Shown here: positions 1 to 9,735 of the stretch, one piece after another | How the letters are laid out: every line of letters begins with the position of its first letter | How positions within the stretch are numbered: position 1 is the first letter of the stretch | Assembly (NCBI GenBank): GCA_039586095.1 | Contig: JBDHLB010000007.1 | Location: forward strand, 30,662-94,661 | Length of the DNA: 64,000 nt | Direction: 5' to 3' | Source of the DNA: JBDHBD01 sp039586095 | GTDB lineage: Bacteria > Gemmatimonadota > Gemmatimonadetes > Palauibacterales > Palauibacteraceae | Notes under the pieces: generated by a model | The model's input: only the letters and a program-made list of their open reading frames with translations | What the model was told of the DNA's origin: nothing | The model's database searches: none | Position numbers and translations under genes: made by a program

Positions 1-225
1 CGAGCCGAGGAAGATCTTCCGTTCCCGATCCTGTCGGATTTCAACAAAGAGGTTGTCCGTGCGTACGGGGTCCTGAACGAAGATTCTTTCGGTCTGAAAG
101 GCGTCGCCTATCGAGCGGCATTCGTGATCGACGCGAGCGGTCGAATCTCGTACGTCTGGATGTCCGAGGACGCCGACGTGGAGCCAGATTACGTCCGGCT
201 GCTGCAGGCCGTCTCTACCGCCTGA
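1..225 (+). CDS. Peroxiredoxin (AhpC/TSA/BCP type), C-terminal part only
   Basis: An open frame enters from the left edge and stops at TGA 223-225, leaving 74 residues. The segment reads LPFPILSDFNKEVVRAYGVL, followed by a loop and then AFVIDASGRISYVW. This is the usual C-terminal half of a thioredoxin-fold peroxiredoxin: reduced substrate strand, then the strand with D-x-x-G before the last helix. The family reduces hydrogen peroxide and alkyl peroxides with a cysteine. The peroxidatic cysteine lies outside the window, so the subfamily (BCP/PrxQ or AhpE-like) cannot be decided. Transcription is rightward and 467 bases without a gene follow. Confidence 0.8.
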   Translation, partial: RAEEDLPFPILSDFNKEVVRAYGVLNEDSFGLKGVAYRAAFVIDASGRISYVWMSEDADVEPDYVRLLQAVSTA

Positions 226-692
226 TCCAAGCGCTCCGCGGCTCGCGGGGCAGAACGCCATAACCTGTCCGCATTCAGCAAGCTCGAAGGGCGTGGCCCC
301 CGTCGGAGCTCGGGGGGCCGCGCGGGCCCTTCCGACGAAGCCCGGGACGGCCTCCCGCCCCGCCCACACCGCTCATGGGGTGGCCCGGAATCGTCGCCTG
401 TGTCCCGGTTCCACATCGCGCGCGGCCCATACGAGCACATCATACATCGCGTTTCTGTATAATAGTATACGAGTGGTTATATAATCTGTATTGTGAAGCC
501 ATGTCGGTCGGTCCACCCTCTCATGGCACGCGGGTCCGAGTGTCTCCCCGGCCTCCCCTTCCCGCTCGCTCTCGACCCGCATGCAGGTTGTTTCACGGTC
601 GTACGCCGCAGCCGTCTGCATCCTGGCAAGCCGCTTGATTCAGCTGTTCCATTTGACACGCGTGATGTCGCCTCGCGAGCAGGACGTAGCCC
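226..692. other. 467-base stretch without a recognisable gene
   Basis: No frame here has a credible start, Shine-Dalgarno sequence and protein-like composition. Just after the peroxiredoxin stop there is a GC-rich hairpin-like segment near 294-319 (GGCCCCCG pairing with CGGGGGGCC, one bulge) with no T-run. From about 440 to 490 the sequence turns strikingly AT-rich against its surroundings and contains two TATAAT hexamers. I read the stretch as the end of one transcription unit and the promoter region of the next. Confidence 0.5.
458..485 (+). promoter_or_regulatory. Possible promoter region with two TATAAT boxes ahead of the diguanylate cyclase
   Basis: Exact TATAAT hexamers lie at 458-463 and 480-485 in an AT-rich island. 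No good TTGACA-like hexamer stands 16-18 bases upstream of either, so the call rests on the -10 boxes and position. The leader to the start codon at 693 would be about 200-230 bases, which is long. Confidence 0.3.
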
Positions 693-2276
693 ATGCCGGA
701 CCCGAAGACACTGACAGCCTTATACGATTCGATCCGCCGGATCGGACTTTCCGATACGCTCGACGACGTGCTGGAGACGGTTCTCGAGCAGGCGCGGCGT
801 CTTATCGGGTTCGACCACGCCGCGATCATGTTGTACGACGAAATCAATGGGTCCCTGAGCGTCCAGAAAGTGCTGGGGTATGGAGAACGGGCGCCCGAGA
901 TCCTGGGTCTGAAACTGGAGCGCGGCCAGGGGCTGAGCGGATGGGCCGCAGAGAAGCGCGCCCCGGCCCGCTCGAACGACGTGAGCCGCGATCCGCGCTA
1001 TGTCCCGGGCCTCGAGGCGGCCCGCTCGAACCTGGCCGTGCCGCTGCTCGTGACCAGTCAGGTCGCCGGCGTGCTCAACATCGAATCCGATCGAACCGAC
1101 GCGTTTACCGAGGAGCACGAGGAGCTCCTCACGATCCTCGGGTCGCAGGCGGCCCTGGCCATATCGGCCGCACTTGCTCGGCGCCGACTGCGCCGGAAGT
1201 TCGAGCAGCTGAACGGTCTGTTTCGAATCAGTCAACTGGCCTCCCAGGCCAACAGTCTGGACGCGACCCTTGAAGCGATTCTGGAACTCACCGAAGAGCT
1301 GATTTCCGAAGGTCACATCGCGCTTCTGCTTCTCGACGACAAGAAGCGATCGCTGGCGGTGCGGGCGTCCCGCGGGTACGAGGAAGCGTTCACGGTCAAC
1401 CCCATCCCGCTCGGCGAGGGAGTGACGGGACGCTGTGCAGAGTCGGGAAACGTACTCCTCGTGCAGGACGTCTTTCTGAATGAGGACTACATCGAAGGAG
1501 TAAGAGGTGCCCGCAGTGAGCTTGCCCTGCCGCTGAAGGTCGAAGGTCGGGTGATCGGCGTGCTGAACGCTGAGTCCACCCGACCGCACGCGTACTCCGG
1601 CGACCATGTGCGGGCACTGAGCGTGATCGCCCAGCAGGCCGCAGTCGTGATTCGGGCGGCACAGGTCAACGAGGAAGCCCGGCGCCTCGCCGTGACCGAT
1701 TCCCTCACGGACCTTCACAACCGTCGGTACTTCCTGAACAAACTGGAGACGCACCTGAAGCGTGCCATACGGTACGGCGAACGGCTGGCGCTGATGCTGG
1801 TCGACTGCGATCGCCTGAAGGCGGTCAATGACGTGCGAGGTCATCCGATGGGTGACAGGGCTCTGCGGGCGATTGCCGACCTGCTGCGCCGTGCCGTGCG
1901 GGAGACCGACGAGGTCGCTCGTATCGGTGGAGACGAATTCGCCTGTCTCCTCCTGCACGCGGGACGTGAGCAGGCGTCAGCCGTGGCCGAGCGGGTGCGC
2001 CGCTACGTTCAGGGTCTGCAGCTGATCAGCGACGAAGGGGAACCGATCACCCTCACAGTCTCGGTCGGCATTGCCCTCGTTCCTGACAACGGAATGGAGG
2101 CGAACGCATTGCTCAAAGAGGTCGATCGAGCCCTCTACCAGGCGAAAGAGGCGGGTCGAGACGCCGTCGCCTTCGTGATGGGAAGTGGGGATGAAGGACC
2201 CTCTACAGCCGATCTTCGGGCCGAAGACTGGCCCTTCTCGAACGTGGGTAAGCCGTGGAAAGACACGGCTGGCTGA
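693..2276 (+). CDS. GAF-GAF-GGDEF diguanylate cyclase
   Basis: Soluble signalling enzyme of 527 residues that should make cyclic di-GMP from two GTP. Two GAF sensor domains come first (about residues 20-170 and 185-330), then a GGDEF domain from about 345. The signature is intact at residues 412-416 (RIGGDEF). An RETD product-inhibition site (RxxD) sits five residues before it, so feedback inhibition by c-di-GMP is expected. No membrane segment or EAL domain is present. The start at 693 has AGGA at 681-684, eight bases upstream. The tail after the GGDEF domain (about 505-527) is not conserved-looking. The GAF ligand cannot be told from sequence. It appears to be its own unit behind the AT-rich island. 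Confidence 0.93.
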   Translation: MPDPKTLTALYDSIRRIGLSDTLDDVLETVLEQARRLIGFDHAAIMLYDEINGSLSVQKVLGYGERAPEILGLKLERGQGLSGWAAEKRAPARSNDVSRDPRYVPGLEAARSNLAVPLLVTSQVAGVLNIESDRTDAFTEEHEELLTILGSQAALAISAALARRRLRRKFEQLNGLFRISQLASQANSLDATLEAILELTEELISEGHIALLLLDDKKRSLAVRASRGYEEAFTVNPIPLGEGVTGRCAESGNVLLVQDVFLNEDYIEGVRGARSELALPLKVEGRVIGVLNAESTRPHAYSGDHVRALSVIAQQAAVVIRAAQVNEEARRLAVTDSLTDLHNRRYFLNKLETHLKRAIRYGERLALMLVDCDRLKAVNDVRGHPMGDRALRAIADLLRRAVRETDEVARIGGDEFACLLLHAGREQASAVAERVRRYVQGLQLISDEGEPITLTVSVGIALVPDNGMEANALLKEVDRALYQAKEAGRDAVAFVMGSGDEGPSTADLRAEDWPFSNVGKPWKDTAG

Positions 2277-2384
2277 GACCCCGGTTGCTCGGATACGCGT
2301 AACCACCTGACGAAGAGCACACCCTCCGCGCGCTCGCTACATTCAGCCTCCGTTGCGCCGCACACTCAAACGAGAGGCTGAACG

Positions 2385-2717
2385 ATGTCACGCTTGTTGT
2401 CCATGCAATGTGTGCCCTGCCAGGGTGGAGTCCCCCCTTTGCGAGGCGAAGAGCTGGTGCGTCTGGGGGAGGAGTTGGGGAACGGGTGGAAGGTGATCGA
2501 CGAGCATCACCTCGAGAAGGAGTTCGAGTTTCCGGATTTTCGCGAGGCGCTCGCCTTTACGAACCAGGTCGGCGAGCTGGCCGAGGAGCAGGGCCACCAC
2601 CCCGACATCTATCTGGCGTGGGGTCGGGTTCGCGTCACCGTCTGGACGCACAAGATCGACGGCCTGACAGAAAGCGATTTCGTGCTGGCCGCCAAGGCGC
2701 AGCAACTGTTCGGCTGA
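2385..2717 (+). CDS. phhB: Pterin-4a-carbinolamine dehydratase
   Basis: 110-residue protein of the PCD/DCoH family, which dehydrates 4a-hydroxytetrahydropterin to recycle the cofactor of aromatic amino acid hydroxylases (EC 4.2.1.96). The active-site signature is visible: HHPD at residues 71-74, then W, then TH at 88-89 followed by GLTESDF. These supply the three histidine-region residues of the family. Start ATG 2385 has GAGAGG at 2372-2377, seven bases upstream. The N-terminal CVPCQGG pair of cysteines is an extra seen in some bacterial members. No phenylalanine hydroxylase gene is in the window. In bacteria without one this family is sometimes linked to molybdopterin metabolism, so the physiological substrate is open. 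Confidence 0.92.
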   Translation: MSRLLSMQCVPCQGGVPPLRGEELVRLGEELGNGWKVIDEHHLEKEFEFPDFREALAFTNQVGELAEEQGHHPDIYLAWGRVRVTVWTHKIDGLTESDFVLAAKAQQLFG

Positions 2718-2757
2718 GTCGCGGGCTCACGAGGGAAATCGGGACTGCTCACCCGCC

Positions 2758-3867
2758 GTGGTGACGAACGACTCGACAGCCGGAGTCGGAACGGATCGAG
2801 CGCTCGACGTCACGTTCGTCGATTCGTGGCATACGGATGTCGCCGTCGGGAGCGGTTCGGCCGCCGGGATCCGTGGGCTGGCAGATGGGATGCGCGCGCT
2901 CGGCCACCGCGTCCAGGTTCTCCGCCCGCAGGGAACCAGAGGCCCGCTCATCCAGCGGCGACTGCGATTCAATGCCGCGCTGAGAGATCGACTTCGCCGC
3001 CTGAGACACGACCTGGTCGTCGGATTCGACATCGACGGCTTCCTGTTGCCGAAGGCACGGGACCACCCGTTCGTCGTGTCTCTCAAGGGGGTCCTGGCCG
3101 ATGAGGCGCGTTTCGAGCGAGGGCTGCAGCGCTTCCAGCTTTCCGCGCTGGCCCGGCTCGAGCAGCGCAATGCCCGGCGGGCGGACCGGGTGTTCGTGAC
3201 CAGCGAGTACAGCTCACGGGCGGCCATCTCTGCGTACGGCCTAGACACGGCGCGAGTGCGGGTCGTCCCCGAAGGGATCGACACGGAGTTCTGGCGTCCG
3301 GGCGACGCGGCACCGACCGGTCACCCGGTGGTCGTCAGCGTGGCCCGTCAGTACCCGAGAAAGAACACGCGGACGCTTGTGGAGGCGATCCCGATCGTGC
3401 TCGAAAGCGTCCCGAATCTGGAGTGTCGTATCGTCGGCGGCGGACCGGAGCTCCCGACGCTTCGCCGGCGGGTGCGTCGACTGCAGATCGAAAACCACGT
3501 CCGGCTGCTTGGCGCCCTTCCCCGTGCGGAGGATGTACGCGAGGAGTACCGCCGTGCCTCCGTCTTCTGTCTTCCAAGCCTGCAAGAGGGCTTCGGCATC
3601 GCCTTTCTGGAGGCGATGGCAACCGGACTCCCGATCGTCGCTGCCGACTCGGGAGCCGTGCCCGAGGTCGCGCCGCATGGTGAGTTCGGGCTGCTGGTCG
3701 ACGGTCGTTCCGCGCCGGCGGTCGCCGTGGCTCTGGTACGCTTGCTCGAAGACGAGTCCCAGCGCAGGCGTCTGGCGCGCGCCGGGCGGGAGCGAGCCAG
3801 ACGTTACGCCTGGCCTCTTGTCGCGCGGGCCTTCCTGAATGCTGCGCTCGAGCGCCACGAAGCCTGA
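2758..3867 (+). CDS. Glycosyltransferase family 4 (GT-B fold)
   Basis: 369-residue glycosyltransferase with an N-terminal acceptor domain and a C-terminal nucleotide-sugar domain. The C-terminal half holds the GT4 landmarks: VPEGID at the domain junction, SVARQYPRKN, IVGGGPE, and the catalytic E-x7-E pair (E277 and E285 in EGFGIAFLE), followed by GAVPEV. Retaining sugar transfer to a lipid, polysaccharide or small molecule is expected; donor and acceptor cannot be named. No signal peptide or membrane span. The start is uncertain: GTG 2758 and GTG 2761 lie in tandem, and the nearest purine run (GAGGGA, 2731-2736) is rather far. No other sugar-pathway genes flank it, so it is probably not part of a surface polysaccharide cluster. 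Confidence 0.88.
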   Translation: MVTNDSTAGVGTDRALDVTFVDSWHTDVAVGSGSAAGIRGLADGMRALGHRVQVLRPQGTRGPLIQRRLRFNAALRDRLRRLRHDLVVGFDIDGFLLPKARDHPFVVSLKGVLADEARFERGLQRFQLSALARLEQRNARRADRVFVTSEYSSRAAISAYGLDTARVRVVPEGIDTEFWRPGDAAPTGHPVVVSVARQYPRKNTRTLVEAIPIVLESVPNLECRIVGGGPELPTLRRRVRRLQIENHVRLLGALPRAEDVREEYRRASVFCLPSLQEGFGIAFLEAMATGLPIVAADSGAVPEVAPHGEFGLLVDGRSAPAVAVALVRLLEDESQRRRLARAGRERARRYAWPLVARAFLNAALERHEA

Positions 3868-3977
3868 TACTTCGTGGGACGGCACTTGTCGAATCGTCTG
3901 GCAGGGCCCAACGTGATCGGCCCGCACCCGCTGTACGCACGGAGTTGGGAGCTGGAGGTCAAGAGCCGGGACCCAGA

Positions 3978-5883
<1,906 letters not shown>

Positions 5884-5891
<8 letters not shown>

Positions 5892-7155
5892 CGGGATTCC
5901 GGGGACCTCCGGCAGCGGGGCTGTGACCGGCCGGCCGATCGAGGCGGAGGCACCGGAGAGCCGGCTGCTGGGGCGTCAGCGTGGGGAGCGGCCAGGGCCC
6001 ATGCTACTGTGCGTGGCCGGCCTGCACGGAAACGAGCCCGCGGGCGTCCATGCACTTCAGCGAGTGATTTCCGCGCTCGAGGCACGTCCGGTCCCACTTG
6101 TCGGAGACCTCGTGGCGCTGGCTGGCAATCTGACGGCGCTGACGGCCGGTCGTCGATTCCTCGACGAAGATCTCAACCGGATCTGGCAGCCGGAGCGTGT
6201 CCGCGCGCTGCGTGGTTCCGAGTCCCCGCAGGCGGGGGGAGGAACACTCGCAGAGAAGGCGCCGTCTGCGGAGGGACCTTCGGGGGCTGCCGCTGGCGTC
6301 GAGGCGCGCGAGCAGGCCGAGCTCCTGCACGCCGTGGACGAAGCTCTGGCATCGGCGAGAGGGCCCGTGTATGTGCTCGATCTGCACACGACGTCCGCGG
6401 AGAGTCCCCCGTTCGTCACCCTCGGCGACACGCTCACCAACCGGGCGCTGGCCCGCCAGTTTACGATTCCGATCATCCTGGGTCTGGAAGAGCAGTTGGA
6501 CGGTGCTCTGCTGTCCTACCTGGACCGGCGTGGCCTGGTAGGCCTCGGCGTCGAGGGCGGGAGCCACACGTGCTCGCAGTCGGTGGACGCGCTGGAAGCC
6601 GTGCTGTGGATCGCGCTGGTGGTTCACGGCCATGTGCAGCCGAGCGACGTGCCCGGATTGGATGCGTACTACGAACTCCTCCGGGGCGCGACCCGGCACC
6701 TCCCGCCCGTCATGGAGGTGCGGTACCGCCACGAGGTCAGGCCGAACGACGATTTCGCGATGGACGCCGGATTCGAGAACTTCCAGCCCGTGCAAGAGGG
6801 AGCCGTTGTGGCGCGAGATCGAACCGGTCCGGTCCTCGCTCCCGAGAGCGGGCGGATGTTTCTGCCGTTGTATCAGGAGCTGGGTGACGACGGCTACTTC
6901 ATCGTGCGCAGAGTGCGCACGATCTGGTTACAGATCTCCGCCGTGTTGCGTCGTCTGGGTCTGGCCGGTATTGCCCCGCTGCTTCCCGGCGTCGATCGAC
7001 TGCCCACGCGTGACGACGCGCTCGTACTGCGCCCCTGGGCGGCTCGTGACTCCGTCATCGGTGTCCTGCACCTCCTGGGATATCGGAAGCGTGTGCGGGA
7101 TCACGTCGTGTACATGATCCGCCGGAAGGACAAATCGGGTGGGTACGCCGGCTAG
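5884..7155 (+). CDS. Succinylglutamate desuccinylase/aspartoacylase family zinc hydrolase
   Basis: 423-residue member of the AstE/AspA branch of the M14-like zinc carboxypeptidase fold. Zinc ligands are recognisable: H48 and E51 in LHGNEPAG, and H168 in VLDLHTTSAE. The segment FLDEDLNRIW is also typical of the family. These enzymes hydrolyse amide bonds of N-acyl amino acids. It is longer than usual (about 330): the last 90 residues form an extra region after the FLPLYQ segment. It starts at GTG 5884, eight bases inside the preceding CBS-ligase gene, so the two are translationally coupled. A ligase and an amidohydrolase in one unit suggests they act on the same amide-linked compound. That is inference. 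Its TAG overlaps the stop codon of the convergent aminotransferase gene. Confidence 0.83.
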
Positions 7156-8324
7156 CGTGTAGCCGGGGCGAGCACGGTCGCCTCAAGCACCTCGGCGAGC
7201 GCTTCCACGTCGGACACATCGTTGTAGACGTGGGCCGACACGCGAAGCGCGTCGCCCCGCAGCGAGGCGAACACCCCGGCCTCCGTCAGCTGCTCCTGGA
7301 GCGACTCGAGCGCCAGTCCCTCGGGCAGCCGTACGCCGAGCATGTGCTCGCCCCTCCACCCATCGGCTTCGACGGAGAGACCGAGCGCATCCATCCGCGT
7401 CATGAAGCCCTCCAGCAGCGAGCGGCAGTAGGCCTGGACGCGAACCGGCTGCCATTCGAGCACCATCTCGAGCGCGGAGACCATCATCGGAACGAGTGTG
7501 AAGTTGCTGCGCTCGCCGACGTCGTACCGCAGCGCTCCAGGTTGGTACGAGTCGTTGTACTGGACAAGCCCCTGGAAGTCCTCGCTTCCGCGTCGGGCGA
7601 TCCACGTCTCCTCGAGGGGCGCGCCGTCGTCGAACCTCTCGGAGAAGTATCCCAAGGCTACCGAGTAGGGCCCGAATAGCCATTTGTAGCCCGCACAGAT
7701 CAGGGCATCGGGACGAACCTCCTCGACGTCCAAAGGCAGAGCACCCACAGACTGAGAACCGTCGATGATGAGGGCGGCACCGTGGGATCGCGCTTCTTCG
7801 CCGATGCGGCGCAAGTCGAACAGAGATCCGTCCGTCCAGTGCACGTTGGGAAGCGCGACGATCGCCGTGTCTGCGTCGATCGCCTCCAGAACGCGGGCGT
7901 TCCACTCTTCAGCGCAGGGCGGCCCGTCTTTCGGACGGGCCACGGTCCGCAGGTCGAGACCCCGGTGTCGGCTGAGGGTCCTCCATGCGTACACGTTGCT
8001 GGGAAACTGCTCCTCGACGATCACGACGTTCTGCCCCGTCTTCGGGGCGAGGTTGCGAGCCACGACCGCGATGCCGTAGGAGACGGCGGGGAGAATCGCC
8101 ACGCGTTGTGGATCGCGTGCTCCGACGAGCGTCGCGAACAATTCGCGCAACCGATCACAGTCCCGGAAGAAGTCGACCGGTAACACGCGGGAAGGGTCGC
8201 GCCGCCGTTGTATCGCCGCCACGCCCGCTTCCTCCACGCGGTGCGCGAGGGGCGCCATGTATGCACAGTTCAGGTAGTGGACGTCGGAGGGAAGCGAGAA
8301 TCGGTCCTTCTGGCATGTTAGCAT
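7152..8324 (-). CDS. Class-V aminotransferase-fold PLP enzyme
   Basis: 390-residue fold-type I PLP enzyme of the class-V family (cysteine desulfurase/EgtE/isopenicillin epimerase relatives). The Schiff-base lysine is K214 in CAGYKWLFG, preceded by the cofactor-binding aspartate in LIIDGSQSVGALP. No essential cysteine loop like that of SufS is evident, so desulfurase activity is not supported. The start ATG 8322-8324 has GGAGGGAAC just upstream. That start makes a 7-base overlap with the menE stop (8318-8320). It is the last gene of the men run, but no known menaquinone step needs a PLP enzyme, so it may be a hitchhiker. The reading frame stays open far upstream through menE and menA. I rejected that extension because it would read menE out of frame. 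Confidence 0.85.
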   Translation of the reverse strand: MLTCQKDRFSLPSDVHYLNCAYMAPLAHRVEEAGVAAIQRRRDPSRVLPVDFFRDCDRLRELFATLVGARDPQRVAILPAVSYGIAVVARNLAPKTGQNVVIVEEQFPSNVYAWRTLSRHRGLDLRTVARPKDGPPCAEEWNARVLEAIDADTAIVALPNVHWTDGSLFDLRRIGEEARSHGAALIIDGSQSVGALPLDVEEVRPDALICAGYKWLFGPYSVALGYFSERFDDGAPLEETWIARRGSEDFQGLVQYNDSYQPGALRYDVGERSNFTLVPMMVSALEMVLEWQPVRVQAYCRSLLEGFMTRMDALGLSVEADGWRGEHMLGVRLPEGLALESLQEQLTEAGVFASLRGDALRVSAHVYNDVSDVEALAEVLEATVLAPATR

Positions 8325-9673
8325 GTTCCCTCCAACGGATCTCCGCTGTCTTTCGGATCGCGCACGAGTCGTCGCAACGCGTCTCGGTCGGGCTTGCCGC
8401 TCGACGTTCTGGGCAACGATGTAACCAGGCGCCAACGGCGAGGTCGTTTCGGGCTGCTGAGCTCGTCCCGGCAGAACCGGGCCAGTTCCGTCTCGGTCGG
8501 TCGTGCGCCTTCGCGCAGGAGAACGACGGCCGTCACGATCTCCCCCCACACGGGATCGGGCATTCCGAGGACGACAGCCTCCGCGATCCCGGGGTGAGTG
8601 CTCAGGACCCGCTCGACCTCCTGAGGGTGTACGTTTGTGCCCCCCGTAACAATGCGGCTTCCGAGCCGACCCGTCACCCACAGATCGCCCGACTCGTCCA
8701 GGCGCCCCAGATCGCCGGTGCGCAGCCAGGAATCCAGCCACGGGCTGACGCCGGTCTTCTCGTTCAGGTAACCCTGCATGACCGTCGGACCGCGGATCAG
8801 TACCTCGCCCTCGTCGGTCAGGCGGAGGCGCGTTCCCGTGAGCGGACGACCGACGGTGCCCGGCCTTTTCCTCACCCGCTCGGGCGGAGCCGTGGCCACC
8901 TGCGAGCACGCCTCGGTCAGCCCGTACGTCAGCGCAACGGGCACGCCGGCTGCCAGGGCTCGATCGAGAAGCGCCGTCGGACAGGCTGCGCCTCCGACCA
9001 GGACGCACCGCAGCTCCGCCGGCCACGGGTCCTGCCATGCCTCCAGCGCCATGTGCAACATGGCAGGGACGAGCGACAGATGCGAAACCTGCTCCATCTG
9101 CAGGCAACGCACGAGTCGCGCGGCGTCGAAATCGTCCCCGGAAAGCACCAGACACGCTCCCGTCCACACGGTGCGGAAGATGATGCCCAATCCACCGACG
9201 TGCGACAGGGGCAGAGAGGCCAGCCAGCGGTCATGCCGTGTGAGGCTCAGTCGCTCGGACACCGCCCGGGCGCTGGCCAGATGATTGGACAGGGAGAGTC
9301 GCACGCCGCGTGGAGCGCCGGCCGAGCCCGACGTCCACACGACGGTGTGCGTGTCCGTCAGATCGAGATCCGGCCGCTGTCTCGCCGCTCGACCGACCCA
9401 CGCAGCCTTGGATTCGTCGCCGAGGATGGCCACCGGTGCCACGGCCGATGTGAAGCGCTGCCACTCCCCGTCGCCCCACGTGGGATCTGCGGGCGCGAGC
9501 ACCCCACCGACGCGGCTCACGGCGAACAGGAGGGCCAGGGAGTCGGCGTCCCGACGCAGGACGGCGGCCACCGTCTCGCCGGGCCGAACTCCAGACTCGC
9601 GCAGGGAGGCCGCCATCCGGTCGGTCGCGCGGTCCCACTCGGCGAACGTCCATCCACCGCCGGCCCACTCCAC
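8318..9673 (-). CDS. menE: o-Succinylbenzoate-CoA ligase
   Basis: Acyl-adenylating enzyme that activates o-succinylbenzoate to its CoA ester in menaquinone synthesis. Motifs in order: P-loop VVWTSGSAGAPRGV, the YGLTEACSQ segment, the WLRTGDLG motif, and the catalytic lysine K427 in SSGKPDRDALR near the C-terminus. The acyl-CoA ligase superfamily alone is broad; menE is chosen because the gene lies in the same unit as menF, menD, menB and menA. The start is uncertain. GTG 9671-9673 is the first usual start codon in this frame near the family N-terminus, but the preceding residues DPLRERARKSAP also look like part of the protein. A CTG at 9737-9739, overlapping the menA stop, would include them. 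Confidence 0.88.
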   Translation of the reverse strand: MEWAGGGWTFAEWDRATDRMAASLRESGVRPGETVAAVLRRDADSLALLFAVSRVGGVLAPADPTWGDGEWQRFTSAVAPVAILGDESKAAWVGRAARQRPDLDLTDTHTVVWTSGSAGAPRGVRLSLSNHLASARAVSERLSLTRHDRWLASLPLSHVGGLGIIFRTVWTGACLVLSGDDFDAARLVRCLQMEQVSHLSLVPAMLHMALEAWQDPWPAELRCVLVGGAACPTALLDRALAAGVPVALTYGLTEACSQVATAPPERVRKRPGTVGRPLTGTRLRLTDEGEVLIRGPTVMQGYLNEKTGVSPWLDSWLRTGDLGRLDESGDLWVTGRLGSRIVTGGTNVHPQEVERVLSTHPGIAEAVVLGMPDPVWGEIVTAVVLLREGARPTETELARFCRDELSSPKRPRRWRLVTSLPRTSSGKPDRDALRRLVRDPKDSGDPLEGTC

Positions 9674-9735
9674 AGCGGCGCGAGGCGCGCTCTTCCGTGC
9701 GCGCTCGCGAAGCGGGTCCGTGCGCTCGTTCCGGC

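Noticed and set aside
720..1958. 412-codon open frame opposite the diguanylate cyclase
   Set aside because: Antisense shadow of a well-supported GGDEF gene with no start signal or recognisable domain.
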